Shown here piece after piece: positions 15,269 to 23,134 of a stretch of DNA of 62,197 nucleotides. Each line of letters begins with the position of its first letter. Positions within the stretch are counted from its first letter, which is position 1. The stretch lies in assembly GCF_001043915.1 (NCBI RefSeq), contig NZ_LABX01000051.1, positions 1-62,197 of the forward strand. The letters run 5' to 3'. The notes beneath the pieces were generated by a model that saw nothing but the letters and a program-made list of their open reading frames with translations, ran no database searches and was not told where the DNA came from. Both the position numbers and the translations under genes were made by a program. Source of the DNA: Methylobacterium aquaticum (lineage in GTDB: Bacteria; Pseudomonadota; Alphaproteobacteria; Rhizobiales; Beijerinckiaceae).

Positions 15269-17065
15269 ATGCCGCAAACCGACTCCTCGGTGGTCACCCT
15301 CGCGGAGGGGCCCGCCCGCGCTCCTCTCACGACGCCGACGGGCCTGCAAGCCTGCCTGATCCTGCGCCGTCGCCGCCTGCTGGTGCTCGGGCTCAACCTG
15401 GCCACCATCCTGGCCCTCGCGGCGGCCCTCTGGATGGTGCTGGCGGAGGACGGCATCGACGGGCTCGATCTCGCGCTCCTCGCCTGCGGCCTCGCCACCC
15501 TGCCCTGGACGGTGCTGGGGTTCTGGAACGCCGCGATCGGCTTCCTGCTCCTGCGGGCCGGCCGGCCGGGCGTGCTGTCCGCTGCGCCGCACGTGTCGGC
15601 CGGGGAGGAGGCGGTGCCGCTTCACGTCACCACCGCCGTGGTGATGACCCTGCGCAACGAGGACCCGGCCCGGGCCCTGTCGCGCCTCGCCCTGGTGCGC
15701 GAGAGCCTGGAGCGCACCGGTCAGGGGGCCGCCTTCCGCTACCACGTGCTGAGCGACAGCGACGATCCCCGGGTGATCCGGGCCGAGGAAGACTGGGTCG
15801 CCTCCTGGCGCGCCGGCCTGCCCGAGGCGGAGGCTGCCCGGATCCATTATCGCCGCCGCCCCGACAATGCCGGCTACAAGGCCGGCAACCTCCAGGATTT
15901 CTGCGCCCGCAGCGACGCCGAACTGATGCTGCCCCTCGATGCCGACAGCCTGATGACCGGGCCGGCGATCCTGCGCCTCGTGCGGATCATGCAGGCGCAT
16001 CCGCGCCTCGGCATCCTCCAGAGCCTGGCGGTCGGCGCGCCGGCCGCGAGCGCCTTCGCGCGGCTGTTTCAGTTCGGGATGCGCCACGGCATGCTTCCCT
16101 ACACGCTGGGGGCGGCGTGGTGGGGGGCGGAATGCGGCCCGTTCTGGGGCCACAACGCGGTTGTCCGCATCGCCCCCTTCGCGGCCCATTGCCGGCTGCC
16201 GCTCTTGCGCGGTGGCGGGGCGGTGCTGTCGCACGACCAGGTCGAGGCGGTGCTGATGCGCCGGGCCGGCTACGAGGTCCGGGTGCTGCCGATCGAGGAG
16301 GGCAGCTTCGAGGACAACCCGCCGACGCTCCTCGACCACCTCACCCGCGATGCCCGCTGGTGCCGGGGCAACATGCAGTATCTGCGCCTGCCGGCGATGC
16401 CCGGGCTCCTGCCGATGAGCCGGTTCCAGCTCGCCTGGGCGGTCCTGATGTTCCTCAACCCGCCGGCCCTGACGCTGGCCGTCCTGCTCCTGCCCTGGCG
16501 CGCCGCGACGCAGGGCGGCCCGGCGACGGGCGCCGCCGCGCTCTATCTCGTCTGGCTCCTGCTCTCGCTCGCCCCGAAGCTCGCCGGCTACGTCGCCGTG
16601 CTGGCGGATCGCGAGGCGCGGGCGGCCCATGGCGGGGGGCTCCGCTTCCTCGCCGGGATGGCAGCCGAGATCGTGGCCTCGTTCCTCCTGCTCGGCGCCT
16701 CGTCGGTGCGGCTCACGGCCGTCATGATCGGGCTCCTGATCGGCCGGGCCGGGTTCTGGACGGCGCAAGGTCGGGACGCCAGGGGCGTGCGCTGGAGCGA
16801 GGCGGTCCGCTCCCTCGGCGGAGTCACGCTGTTCGGGCTCGTCGTCTGCGTGGCGCTTGCGTGGATCGCGCCGGCTTTGCTGGCCTGGAGCCTGCCGCTC
16901 ACCCTCGGCAGCCTTCTCAGTGTGCCTTTCGCTGTCGTCACCGCGGCGCCGGGCACCGGGCGCGCCATGGTCCGAGCGGGGCTCTGCGCGACCCGGGAGG
17001 AGATCGCCCCGCCCTGGGAGATCGCGCGGCTCCAGGCCGGCCGCGCGGAGGCTGCCGGGGCCTGA
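15269..17065 (+). CDS. opgH: Glucans biosynthesis glucosyltransferase H (OpgH/MdoH)
   Basis: Inner-membrane GT2 enzyme that polymerises the beta-glucan backbone of osmoregulated periplasmic glucans. The 598-residue protein has an N-terminal membrane segment pair (about 36-57 and 68-96), a cytoplasmic GT2 domain with DSD (163-165), DADS (224-227), GHNAVVR (294-300), SHDQVEAVLM (321-330) and RWCRGN (363-368), then several C-terminal membrane helices. These match OpgH rather than cellulose synthase. No opgG partner is next to it. It is shorter at the N terminus than E. coli OpgH. The start lies only 33 bases from the divergent dehydrogenase start, so the promoters must overlap coding sequence. 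Confidence 0.9.
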   Translation: MPQTDSSVVTLAEGPARAPLTTPTGLQACLILRRRRLLVLGLNLATILALAAALWMVLAEDGIDGLDLALLACGLATLPWTVLGFWNAAIGFLLLRAGRPGVLSAAPHVSAGEEAVPLHVTTAVVMTLRNEDPARALSRLALVRESLERTGQGAAFRYHVLSDSDDPRVIRAEEDWVASWRAGLPEAEAARIHYRRRPDNAGYKAGNLQDFCARSDAELMLPLDADSLMTGPAILRLVRIMQAHPRLGILQSLAVGAPAASAFARLFQFGMRHGMLPYTLGAAWWGAECGPFWGHNAVVRIAPFAAHCRLPLLRGGGAVLSHDQVEAVLMRRAGYEVRVLPIEEGSFEDNPPTLLDHLTRDARWCRGNMQYLRLPAMPGLLPMSRFQLAWAVLMFLNPPALTLAVLLLPWRAATQGGPATGAAALYLVWLLLSLAPKLAGYVAVLADREARAAHGGGLRFLAGMAAEIVASFLLLGASSVRLTAVMIGLLIGRAGFWTAQGRDARGVRWSEAVRSLGGVTLFGLVVCVALAWIAPALLAWSLPLTLGSLLSVPFAVVTAAPGTGRAMVRAGLCATREEIAPPWEIARLQAGRAEAAGA

Positions 17066-17067
17066 CA

Positions 17068-17096
17068 GGGTGGGCCGGGCCTCACACGGCCCAGCC
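17068..17096. terminator. Hairpin between convergent opgH and Hint gene
   Basis: TGGGCCG (17071-17077) pairs with CGGCCCA (17087-17093), extended by GGG/CCC with one bulge. It lies in the 42-base gap between two converging stop codons, so it could serve both strands. No T-run follows. Confidence 0.5.
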
Positions 17097-17107
17097 CGAT
17101 CCCATCG

Positions 17108-18106
17108 TCAGGCGGCGATCCAGGCGAAGCGCTCGGCCTCGTCCCAGGCGCAGGCTTCGCCGAGCGCTGCCGCGAACACGCCTGACAGGCGCGCCCGCTC
17201 GGCCTCGACCACCGGACCGTCGACTGCGACCGGCCGGCAGCGGGCGGACAGGCCCGGCACGACGAAGTCGGGATTGTGCAGGGCGTGGTCGGAGCTTTCC
17301 GTGAAGAACGGCCGGTCACCCCAGTCGAGGTAGCTCTCGGCGGGCAGGCCCTCGGCGAGCAGGATGTCGTGGGCGTCGAGCTCGACGTGCCAGTAGGTGA
17401 CAGCGTTGACCGGCTCACGCGCGATGCTGGTGCCGTTGATGAGGCACATGATCGGCACGAGGTGGCCGCCCTCGTTGTCCGCATCGGCACCGACGAGGAC
17501 CGGGTGGCCGGGGGAGAGGCGCAGGTCCCGGGCGGGGAGGCCCGGCCCGAAGGCGTCGGCGCGGACATGGATCGGCTGCTGGTCGTGGTGCAGCGTCGTG
17601 CCGTTACCGTCGATGGCGCGGTGGCCGATCCAGATGATCGGCCGCAGGGCGCCGGAGGCGGTCACGGCCCGGTCGCCGACCCGCAGGTCCTCGACGGCGA
17701 CCTCGGCCTCGAGGCCGTCGCGCAGCACGCGGATCCGCGTGCCGGTGACGAAGCACACCGGCGGCGTGTAGTCGGTCGGGGTGTTGTTGGTGTCGAAGCT
17801 GACGCGCTGGCGCGGCGCGAGCGTCGTGTTCGAGAGGACGTAGCGGAAGGTGGGATTGGTCGTGCTGTTCGTGAACTGGATCATCCCCGGCGAATCGTAC
17901 TGCGTCGCGTACAGCGTCTTCGTCGTGGACGTGGTCTCGTCCGGGAAGATGCCGGTCGCCTGGATGGTGTCACCGGCCTTGTTGACCGTGCCGGTCACCG
18001 TGATGGGCGAGGTCGACACGTCGTCGATGCCGAAACCGGCCGAAGGCGCCCCGTCATCCGAGCCGACAAATCCCGGCCCATAGACGGTATTGTTGAAGAC
18101 AGGCAT
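17108..18106 (-). CDS. Hint-domain (Hedgehog/intein-type) protein
   Basis: A 332-residue protein. Residues 1-115 form a Thr/Ser/Asn-rich beta-type region without signal peptide (starts MPVFNNTVYGPGF). From C118 a Hint_2-type domain begins: CFVTGTRIRV, VEDLRVGDRAVTASG, IIWIGHRAI, RLSPGHPVLV and HVELDAHDILLAEGLPAESYLD. In such proteins the Hint part is thought to drive autoprocessing or splicing-like cleavage at the Cys; that is family knowledge, not shown here. The ATG at 18104-18106 follows GGGAGG at 8 bases. Secretion by type I is possible but no transporter is nearby. Confidence 0.87.
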   Translation of the reverse strand: MPVFNNTVYGPGFVGSDDGAPSAGFGIDDVSTSPITVTGTVNKAGDTIQATGIFPDETTSTTKTLYATQYDSPGMIQFTNSTTNPTFRYVLSNTTLAPRQRVSFDTNNTPTDYTPPVCFVTGTRIRVLRDGLEAEVAVEDLRVGDRAVTASGALRPIIWIGHRAIDGNGTTLHHDQQPIHVRADAFGPGLPARDLRLSPGHPVLVGADADNEGGHLVPIMCLINGTSIAREPVNAVTYWHVELDAHDILLAEGLPAESYLDWGDRPFFTESSDHALHNPDFVVPGLSARCRPVAVDGPVVEAERARLSGVFAAALGEACAWDEAERFAWIAA

Positions 18107-18901
18107 CGGATGAACCTCCCCGGCTTATTGATGATGATGATCGCGTCGGAATGCCGATCGCGCGAACAAGCATTCGCGTGATGGCGGGGCCGGCCGCGCT
18201 GCCTGCCGGTGGCAGCCGCTGCGACGACGCCGGAAGGGTAAGCACGTCCGCCGCTGCGGAAACACCCGGTCTTGCGGGTATGTACAAGAGTTTCTTAAGG
18301 TGTGTGATTTTATTGTGACGATGTTGTGGGACCGAGAGGAAGTCATCGCGGGATATAGGCGATGTCAGCAATCGATTTGCCAGATATTCCCGATAGGCAT
18401 TGCCGAATGTTCCCAACGGATGGCGTCCGGTCTGCGGATATCGACGGCGCGCTCGTCCACCGGGAGACCGTTCGGCCGGATTGGCTCCGCCATCAGATCA
18501 AGCAGGGTCCTGCCAGGATATTGGAAAGTCGATGTTCTCAGCCTCGTCCGGGGCCGATAAAAAGGCGTCCGGCATCTGGACAATCGGGTCGGTCAGGATG
18601 ACGCCGAGCCTCGAAAAATTGCTTCTGGAACTTTCGATCTTCTGCGCTGCGGGCTCGGAAAGCGGGACCCTGGGTGACGTGCAGAGTGGCAATTGTGTGG
18701 GACGACAAGACAGGGCGGTCATCGCGAGAGCGTTCCGGGTGAGCGCCGTCCGATCACGCCGCGCCCGAGACCGGGCGCCTCACCCCAGGCCCCGGGCGCG
18801 ACCGGGCCGTTGAGAAAGGACACGCCATCGCCTTCGCCGCGAAACCGGCGGAGACCGGCGCATAAGCCCCCGTCCGGTTGCGCTTGTGGAGAGAGCTGCC
18901 G
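18107..18901. other. Long intergenic region without a convincing gene
   Basis: About 795 bases between the Hint gene start and the ddl stop. The part at 18270-18360 is AT-richer than the surroundings. A frame at 18362-18601 (+) of 79 codons reads plausibly at first (SADIDGALVHRETVRPDWLRHQ) but then turns into low-complexity, and no ribosome binding site precedes it; it may be a gene relic. No repeats shared with the other intergenic regions were seen. Confidence 0.4.
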
Positions 18902-20017
18902 CTACCCCCCGAATTCCCGCTTCAGCCCCCGCCGCGTCCGGTGGCGCTCCAGCGCCAGGTCGACGAGGCGGGTCAGCAGCTCCGGATAGGGAACGCCGGA
19001 GGCTTCCATCATCTTCGGGTACATGCTGATCGAGGTGAAACCCGGCAGGGTGTTGACCTCGTTGAGGAAGAAATCCCCGCTTCTCCGGTCGAGGAAGAAG
19101 TCGACGCGGGCCATCCCGCTGCATTCGAGCGCCTCGAAGGCGCGCAAGGCGAGGGCCCGCACGTGCTCCATTTGCTCCGGCGCGATGTCGGCCGGCAGGT
19201 CGACGCTGGCGCCGTCGGGATCGATGTACTTGGCGGCGTAGGAATAGAAGTCGTGGTGGGGTTGTGGGTTCAGCTCGCTCGCGACGCTGACGAAGGGCGG
19301 GTCGCCGCCGAGCACCGCCACCTCGATCTCGCGGGCGTCGATGCCCTGCTCGACCAGCACCTTGACGTCGTACTGGAAGGCGTCGGCCAGCGCCGCCGTC
19401 AGGTCGGCCCAGTCCTTGACCTTCTGGATGCCGACGCTGGAGCCCATGTTGCAGGGCTTGACGAAGACCGGGAGCGTCAGGGCCGCGGCGATGTCGTCGG
19501 GGGAAACCTCGCCGCGGTCCCAGGCGCGGCGGGTGAAGGCGCGGTAGGGCGCGATCGGGATGCCGGCGAGGCCGGCCAAGCGCTTGGTGACGTCCTTGTC
19601 CATGCCGACCGCCGAGGCCATCACGCCCGAGCCGACATAGGCGGTCTCGGTCAGTTCCAGCAGGCCCTGGAGCGTGCCGTCCTCGCAGAGCGGCCCGTGC
19701 AGCACCGGGAAGACCACGTCGATCTCGGCGCGCGCCGGCGTGCCGTCGAGCGCGACCACGGCGGCGCGCCCGTCCGACCCGCGCGCCAGCCGCACCTCGG
19801 GGCTCTCCGGCGGGATCGCCAGGCTCTCGTCCCCGGTCTGGGTGATCCGGCGCAGGTCGTGGCGCTGCCAGCGCCCAGCCTTGTCGATGCTGACCGGGAT
19901 CACCTCGAAGCGGCCGCGGTCGAGATGGCGGATCACCGAGGCGGCGGAGCGCAGCGAGACCTCGTGCTCGCCGGATCTGCCGCCATACAGGACGGCGACG
20001 CGGGTCTTCTCGGTCAT
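18902..20017 (-). CDS. ddl: D-alanine--D-alanine ligase
   Basis: Cytoplasmic ATP-grasp enzyme that makes the D-Ala-D-Ala dipeptide for peptidoglycan. The 371-residue chain shows VAVLYGGRSGEHEVSLRSA at the N terminus, VFPVLHGPLCEDGTLQGLLE, PVFVKPCNMGSSVGIQKV, MARVDFFLD and FFLNEVNTLPGFTSISMYPKM with the Mg-binding Glu/Asn pair. This is a stand-alone ddl, not in the dcw cluster, so it may be the second copy (DdlA-like) of the genome. The ATG at 20015-20017 gives the family start MTEKTRVAVLYGG; an in-frame ATG lies at 20035. Confidence 0.95.
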   Translation of the reverse strand: MTEKTRVAVLYGGRSGEHEVSLRSAASVIRHLDRGRFEVIPVSIDKAGRWQRHDLRRITQTGDESLAIPPESPEVRLARGSDGRAAVVALDGTPARAEIDVVFPVLHGPLCEDGTLQGLLELTETAYVGSGVMASAVGMDKDVTKRLAGLAGIPIAPYRAFTRRAWDRGEVSPDDIAAALTLPVFVKPCNMGSSVGIQKVKDWADLTAALADAFQYDVKVLVEQGIDAREIEVAVLGGDPPFVSVASELNPQPHHDFYSYAAKYIDPDGASVDLPADIAPEQMEHVRALALRAFEALECSGMARVDFFLDRRSGDFFLNEVNTLPGFTSISMYPKMMEASGVPYPELLTRLVDLALERHRTRRGLKREFGG

Positions 20018-20111
20018 GCGCGAACCCTCGATCACCTGAAACGCGAGATGCCAACCCGCGCGGCACCCGCCGGGCGGCCCTCATTATCGCCGGATGACGA
20101 TTTCAGAAACC

Positions 20112-21014
20112 CTACGAGGCGGCGCCCTCCGGCTCGGCCCGGCCAAGCTCGGTCCGCAGCAGGCCCAGGAAATTCTCCGTCACGGCGCCGGCCGGCGCCC
20201 GGTACAGGGCGCAGACATCGGCGACCGGGGCCGGGCCGGCCAGCGGGCGGTAGGCGATGTCCGGCCGCTTCAGGGCGCCGGTCGAGTCCGGCACCAGGGC
20301 GACGCCGAGGCCCGCCGCCACGAGGTTCACGAGCGAGGCCGATTCGACCACCTGCTGCACGATCCGCGGCACGAAGCCGGCGGAGAGGCAGGCGTCCCGC
20401 AGGGACGCGGCGAAGCGCGAGTCGCGCAGGCGCAGCGAGACGAAGGGCTCGTCGGACAGGTCGCCCAAGGCGATCGCGGTGCGCTCCGCCAGGCGATGCC
20501 CCGCCGGCAGGGCGACGCCGACCGCCTCGGGCCAGGCCCGCACCACCCGCAAGGACGGATCCTCCGGCGGGCAGCGCAGGAAGCCGAGGTCGGTGCGGTG
20601 GGTGTGCAACGCGGCCGGCTGTTCGCCCGGCGGCATCTCGTGCAGGCGCACCAGCACGCCGGGATAGCGCTCGCCGAAAAGGCGGATCAGCCGCCCGAGG
20701 GGGCCGGCCAGAATCGAGCCGGTGAGCCCGATATCGAGGGTGCCGCTGCGCCCGGCCCCGATGGCCCGGGCCTCGGCCGAGGCTTCGTCCACTTCCGCCA
20801 GGATGCTCCGCGCCCGGGTGAGGAAGGCGGTTCCCGCGGGGGTGAGGGCGACGCTGCGGCTGGTGCGCCAGAGGAGCGGGGTGCCCAGCTCCGCCTCGAG
20901 GTCGCGGATCTGCTGGCTCAGCGGCGGCTGCGAGACGCCCAGGCGCTCCGCCGCGCCGGTGAAGCTCAGGGAGTCCGCCACCGCCACGAAATAGCGCAGG
21001 TGCCGCAATTCCAC
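20112..21014 (-). CDS. LysR-family transcriptional regulator
   Basis: An N-terminal winged helix (ELRHLRYFVAVADSLSFTGAAERLGVSQPPLSQQIRDLE) is followed by a periplasmic-binding-like effector domain (TLDIGLTGSI, GLGVALVPDS). It diverges from allC (21223), so it probably controls the amide/ureide gene set to its right; LysR regulators often bind the shared gap and sense the substrate. GTG at 21014 is chosen because relatives begin with (M)ELRHLRYF; ATG 21056 and TTG 21062 are alternatives, and none has a clear ribosome binding site. Confidence 0.88.
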   Translation of the reverse strand: MELRHLRYFVAVADSLSFTGAAERLGVSQPPLSQQIRDLEAELGTPLLWRTSRSVALTPAGTAFLTRARSILAEVDEASAEARAIGAGRSGTLDIGLTGSILAGPLGRLIRLFGERYPGVLVRLHEMPPGEQPAALHTHRTDLGFLRCPPEDPSLRVVRAWPEAVGVALPAGHRLAERTAIALGDLSDEPFVSLRLRDSRFAASLRDACLSAGFVPRIVQQVVESASLVNLVAAGLGVALVPDSTGALKRPDIAYRPLAGPAPVADVCALYRAPAGAVTENFLGLLRTELGRAEPEGAAS

Positions 21015-21222
21015 GACGGGGCCGGGCCGGATCAAGACGAAAGACGTCTGGACCATACGCAACGGAATATTGGACGTCCAGCGCGGGGAGCCTCAGTGGT
21101 GAGGCTCGGGCAGGAGACGAGGGCCCCGGCCCCGGCCGACCAAGGGGCGGCTGGACAGCCCATCGCCCCGGCCATACCCCAAGGGCGCTGATCCCCTGCG
21201 CCGCTGATCGGACCCGACCGCC

Positions 21223-22584
21223 ATGCCGCACGACCGGCCGCCGAACCCCCGGTTCCTCGGCGCAGAGGTGATGGCCCGCCTCGACGCGCTGGCGCGCTTC
21301 AGCGCCGACGCGGACGGGCTCACCCGCCTCTACCTCACGCCTGCCCATGCGCAGGCCGCCCGCCAGGTGGCCGCCTGGATGGAGGAGGCCGGCATGGACA
21401 CCCGGCTCGACGCCGCCGCCACCGTCGTCGGCCGCTACGAGGCCGCGACCCCCGGCGCCCCGACCCTGCTGCTCGGCTCGCATATCGACACGGTGCGGAA
21501 TGCCGGCCGCTACGACGGCAATCTCGGGGTTGTGACGGCGATCGCCGCCGTGAAGGCCCTGCATGACGCGGGCGAGCGCCTGCCCTTTGCCGTCGAGGTG
21601 CTGGCCTTCGGCGACGAGGAGGGAGTGCGCTTCCCCGTCACCCTCACGGGCTCGCGGGCGCTCGCCGGGCTGGTCCGGCCCGAGGCCCTCGAGGCCCGGG
21701 ACCGCGACGGGATCAGCCTGGCGACGGCGCTGACCGGGTTCGGCTGCGACCCCGACGGCATCGCCCGGCTCGCCCGCGACCCGGCCTCGGTCCTCGGCTA
21801 TCTCGAAGTCCATATCGAGCAGGGGCCGGTCCTGGACGAGGCGGACCTGCCGGTCGGCATCGTCACGGCGATCGCCGGGGCGAGCCGCCTCGTCGTCACG
21901 GTCGAGGGCCGGGCGGGCCATGCCGGAACGGTGCCGATGAGCCTGCGCCACGACGCCCTGGCGGCGGCGGCCGAGATGGTGCTGGCGATCGAGGCCGAGG
22001 CGACGGCAACCCCGGACCTCGTCGCCACGGTGGGCCAGATCGAGGTGCCGCGGGGCGCCGTCAACGTCATCCCGGCCCTGACCCGCTTCAGCCTCGACCT
22101 GCGCAGCCCCAGCGATGCCGTGCGCCACGCCGCCCTCGCGCGCCTGCGCACCGCCTTCGACGCGATCGCGGCGCGCCGCGGCGTCGCGGTGAGCGCCCAT
22201 GCGCGTTACGACGAGCCCGCCGCGTCCTGCGCGCCCGGGCTGAGGGACGCCATCGCCGCGGGCATCGCGCGCCTGGGCCTGCCTCCCCGGCACCTGCCGA
22301 GCGGGGCCGGCCATGACGGCCTGGCGCTCGCCGGCCTGTGCCCGATCGGCATGATCTTCGTGCGCTGTGCCGGCGGGCTCAGCCACTCCCCGGCCGAATC
22401 CGTCACCGAGGCCGATGTCGATCTGGCGACGCGCCTGCTCGTCGACGTGCTGCGCCACCTGCGGCCGCAAACCGTGCGGCCGGAAACCTCGCTTCCCGAA
22501 GCCTTGGCCCGGCCCTCGCATGAGGCCCGGCCCTTGAGTCCTCACCCCTTGAGTCCCACCCCCCACCCAGGAGAGACCCCGTGA
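21223..22584 (+). CDS. M20-family N-carbamoyl-amino acid / allantoate amidohydrolase
   Basis: A di-zinc amidohydrolase of 453 residues in the hydantoinase/carbamoylase (AllC) group. It shows LLLGSHIDTVRNAGRYDGNLGV (metal His and Asp), AFGDEEGVRF (bridging Glu pair), YLEVHIEQGPVLD, AGASRLVVTVEGRAGHAGTVPM and SGAGHDGLALA. It hydrolyses a carbamoyl or ureido bond of allantoate or an N-carbamoyl amino acid; the exact substrate is not decidable. The tail after residue ~425 (Pro/Ser-rich) looks dispensable. Its stop overlaps the GTG start of the DUF3830 gene (GTGA), so the two are coupled. Confidence 0.88.
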   Translation: MPHDRPPNPRFLGAEVMARLDALARFSADADGLTRLYLTPAHAQAARQVAAWMEEAGMDTRLDAAATVVGRYEAATPGAPTLLLGSHIDTVRNAGRYDGNLGVVTAIAAVKALHDAGERLPFAVEVLAFGDEEGVRFPVTLTGSRALAGLVRPEALEARDRDGISLATALTGFGCDPDGIARLARDPASVLGYLEVHIEQGPVLDEADLPVGIVTAIAGASRLVVTVEGRAGHAGTVPMSLRHDALAAAAEMVLAIEAEATATPDLVATVGQIEVPRGAVNVIPALTRFSLDLRSPSDAVRHAALARLRTAFDAIAARRGVAVSAHARYDEPAASCAPGLRDAIAAGIARLGLPPRHLPSGAGHDGLALAGLCPIGMIFVRCAGGLSHSPAESVTEADVDLATRLLVDVLRHLRPQTVRPETSLPEALARPSHEARPLSPHPLSPTPHPGETP

Positions 22585-22994
22585 CGGAACTGAAGATCAA
22601 GGCCGGCCCGTTCGATCTCGTCGGCCGGCTCGAGCTCGAGAAGGCGCCGCAGACCTGCGCGGCCTTCCTCAAGGCCCTGCCCTTCGTGAGCGAGGTCATC
22701 CACGTGCGCTGGAGCGGCGAGGGCGTGTGGATGCCCCTCGGCGACCTCGATTTCGGCGTCGGCTACGAGAACCACACCAGCTATCCGGCCCCGGGCCAGA
22801 TGATCCTCTATCCGGGCGGCATCAGCGAGACCGAGATCCTGCTCGCCTATGGCGGCGTGCACTTCGCCAGCAAGGTGGGCCAGCTCGCCGGCAACCACTT
22901 CTTGACCATCACCACCGGCATCGAGCACGTCTACGACCTCGGCCGCATGACGCTGCTGAAGGGCGCCCAGCCGATCCGCTTCGAGGCGATGTAG
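22581..22994 (+). CDS. DUF3830 cyclophilin-like protein
   Basis: A 137-residue protein of the DUF3830 family, thought to have a cyclophilin-like fold (PEAPQT-type start: LELEKAPQTCAAFLKALPF; VIHVRWSGEGVWMPLGDL; YPAPGQMILYPGGISETEILLAYG; GNHFLTITTGIEHV). No signal peptide. Function unknown; the GTG start overlapping the allC stop by four bases argues that it works with the amidohydrolase. Similar pairs with allC-type genes are expected in the family, but I could not check. Confidence 0.85.
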   Translation: MTELKIKAGPFDLVGRLELEKAPQTCAAFLKALPFVSEVIHVRWSGEGVWMPLGDLDFGVGYENHTSYPAPGQMILYPGGISETEILLAYGGVHFASKVGQLAGNHFLTITTGIEHVYDLGRMTLLKGAQPIRFEAM

Positions 22995-23134
22995 GCGCGG
23001 GGCCGGCGCCCCGCCGCGACGTTTGCTCAGACGGGAGCCCCTTGCGGCGGGGCTTTCCGCCCCCTACGCCTGACGGGCGGCCCGACCGGGAGGTCGTTCG
23101 CCCCCCCGGACGGGGCCGTCGGGGCGTTTGAGAC

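Noticed and set aside
18054..18416. A 120-codon minus frame overlapping the Hint gene start
   Set aside because: Overlaps the well-supported Hint start and reads as mixed low-information sequence.
18362..18601. A 79-codon forward frame between the Hint gene and ddl
   Set aside because: No ribosome binding site, low-complexity second half and no recognised family; kept only as a possible relic in the gap entry.
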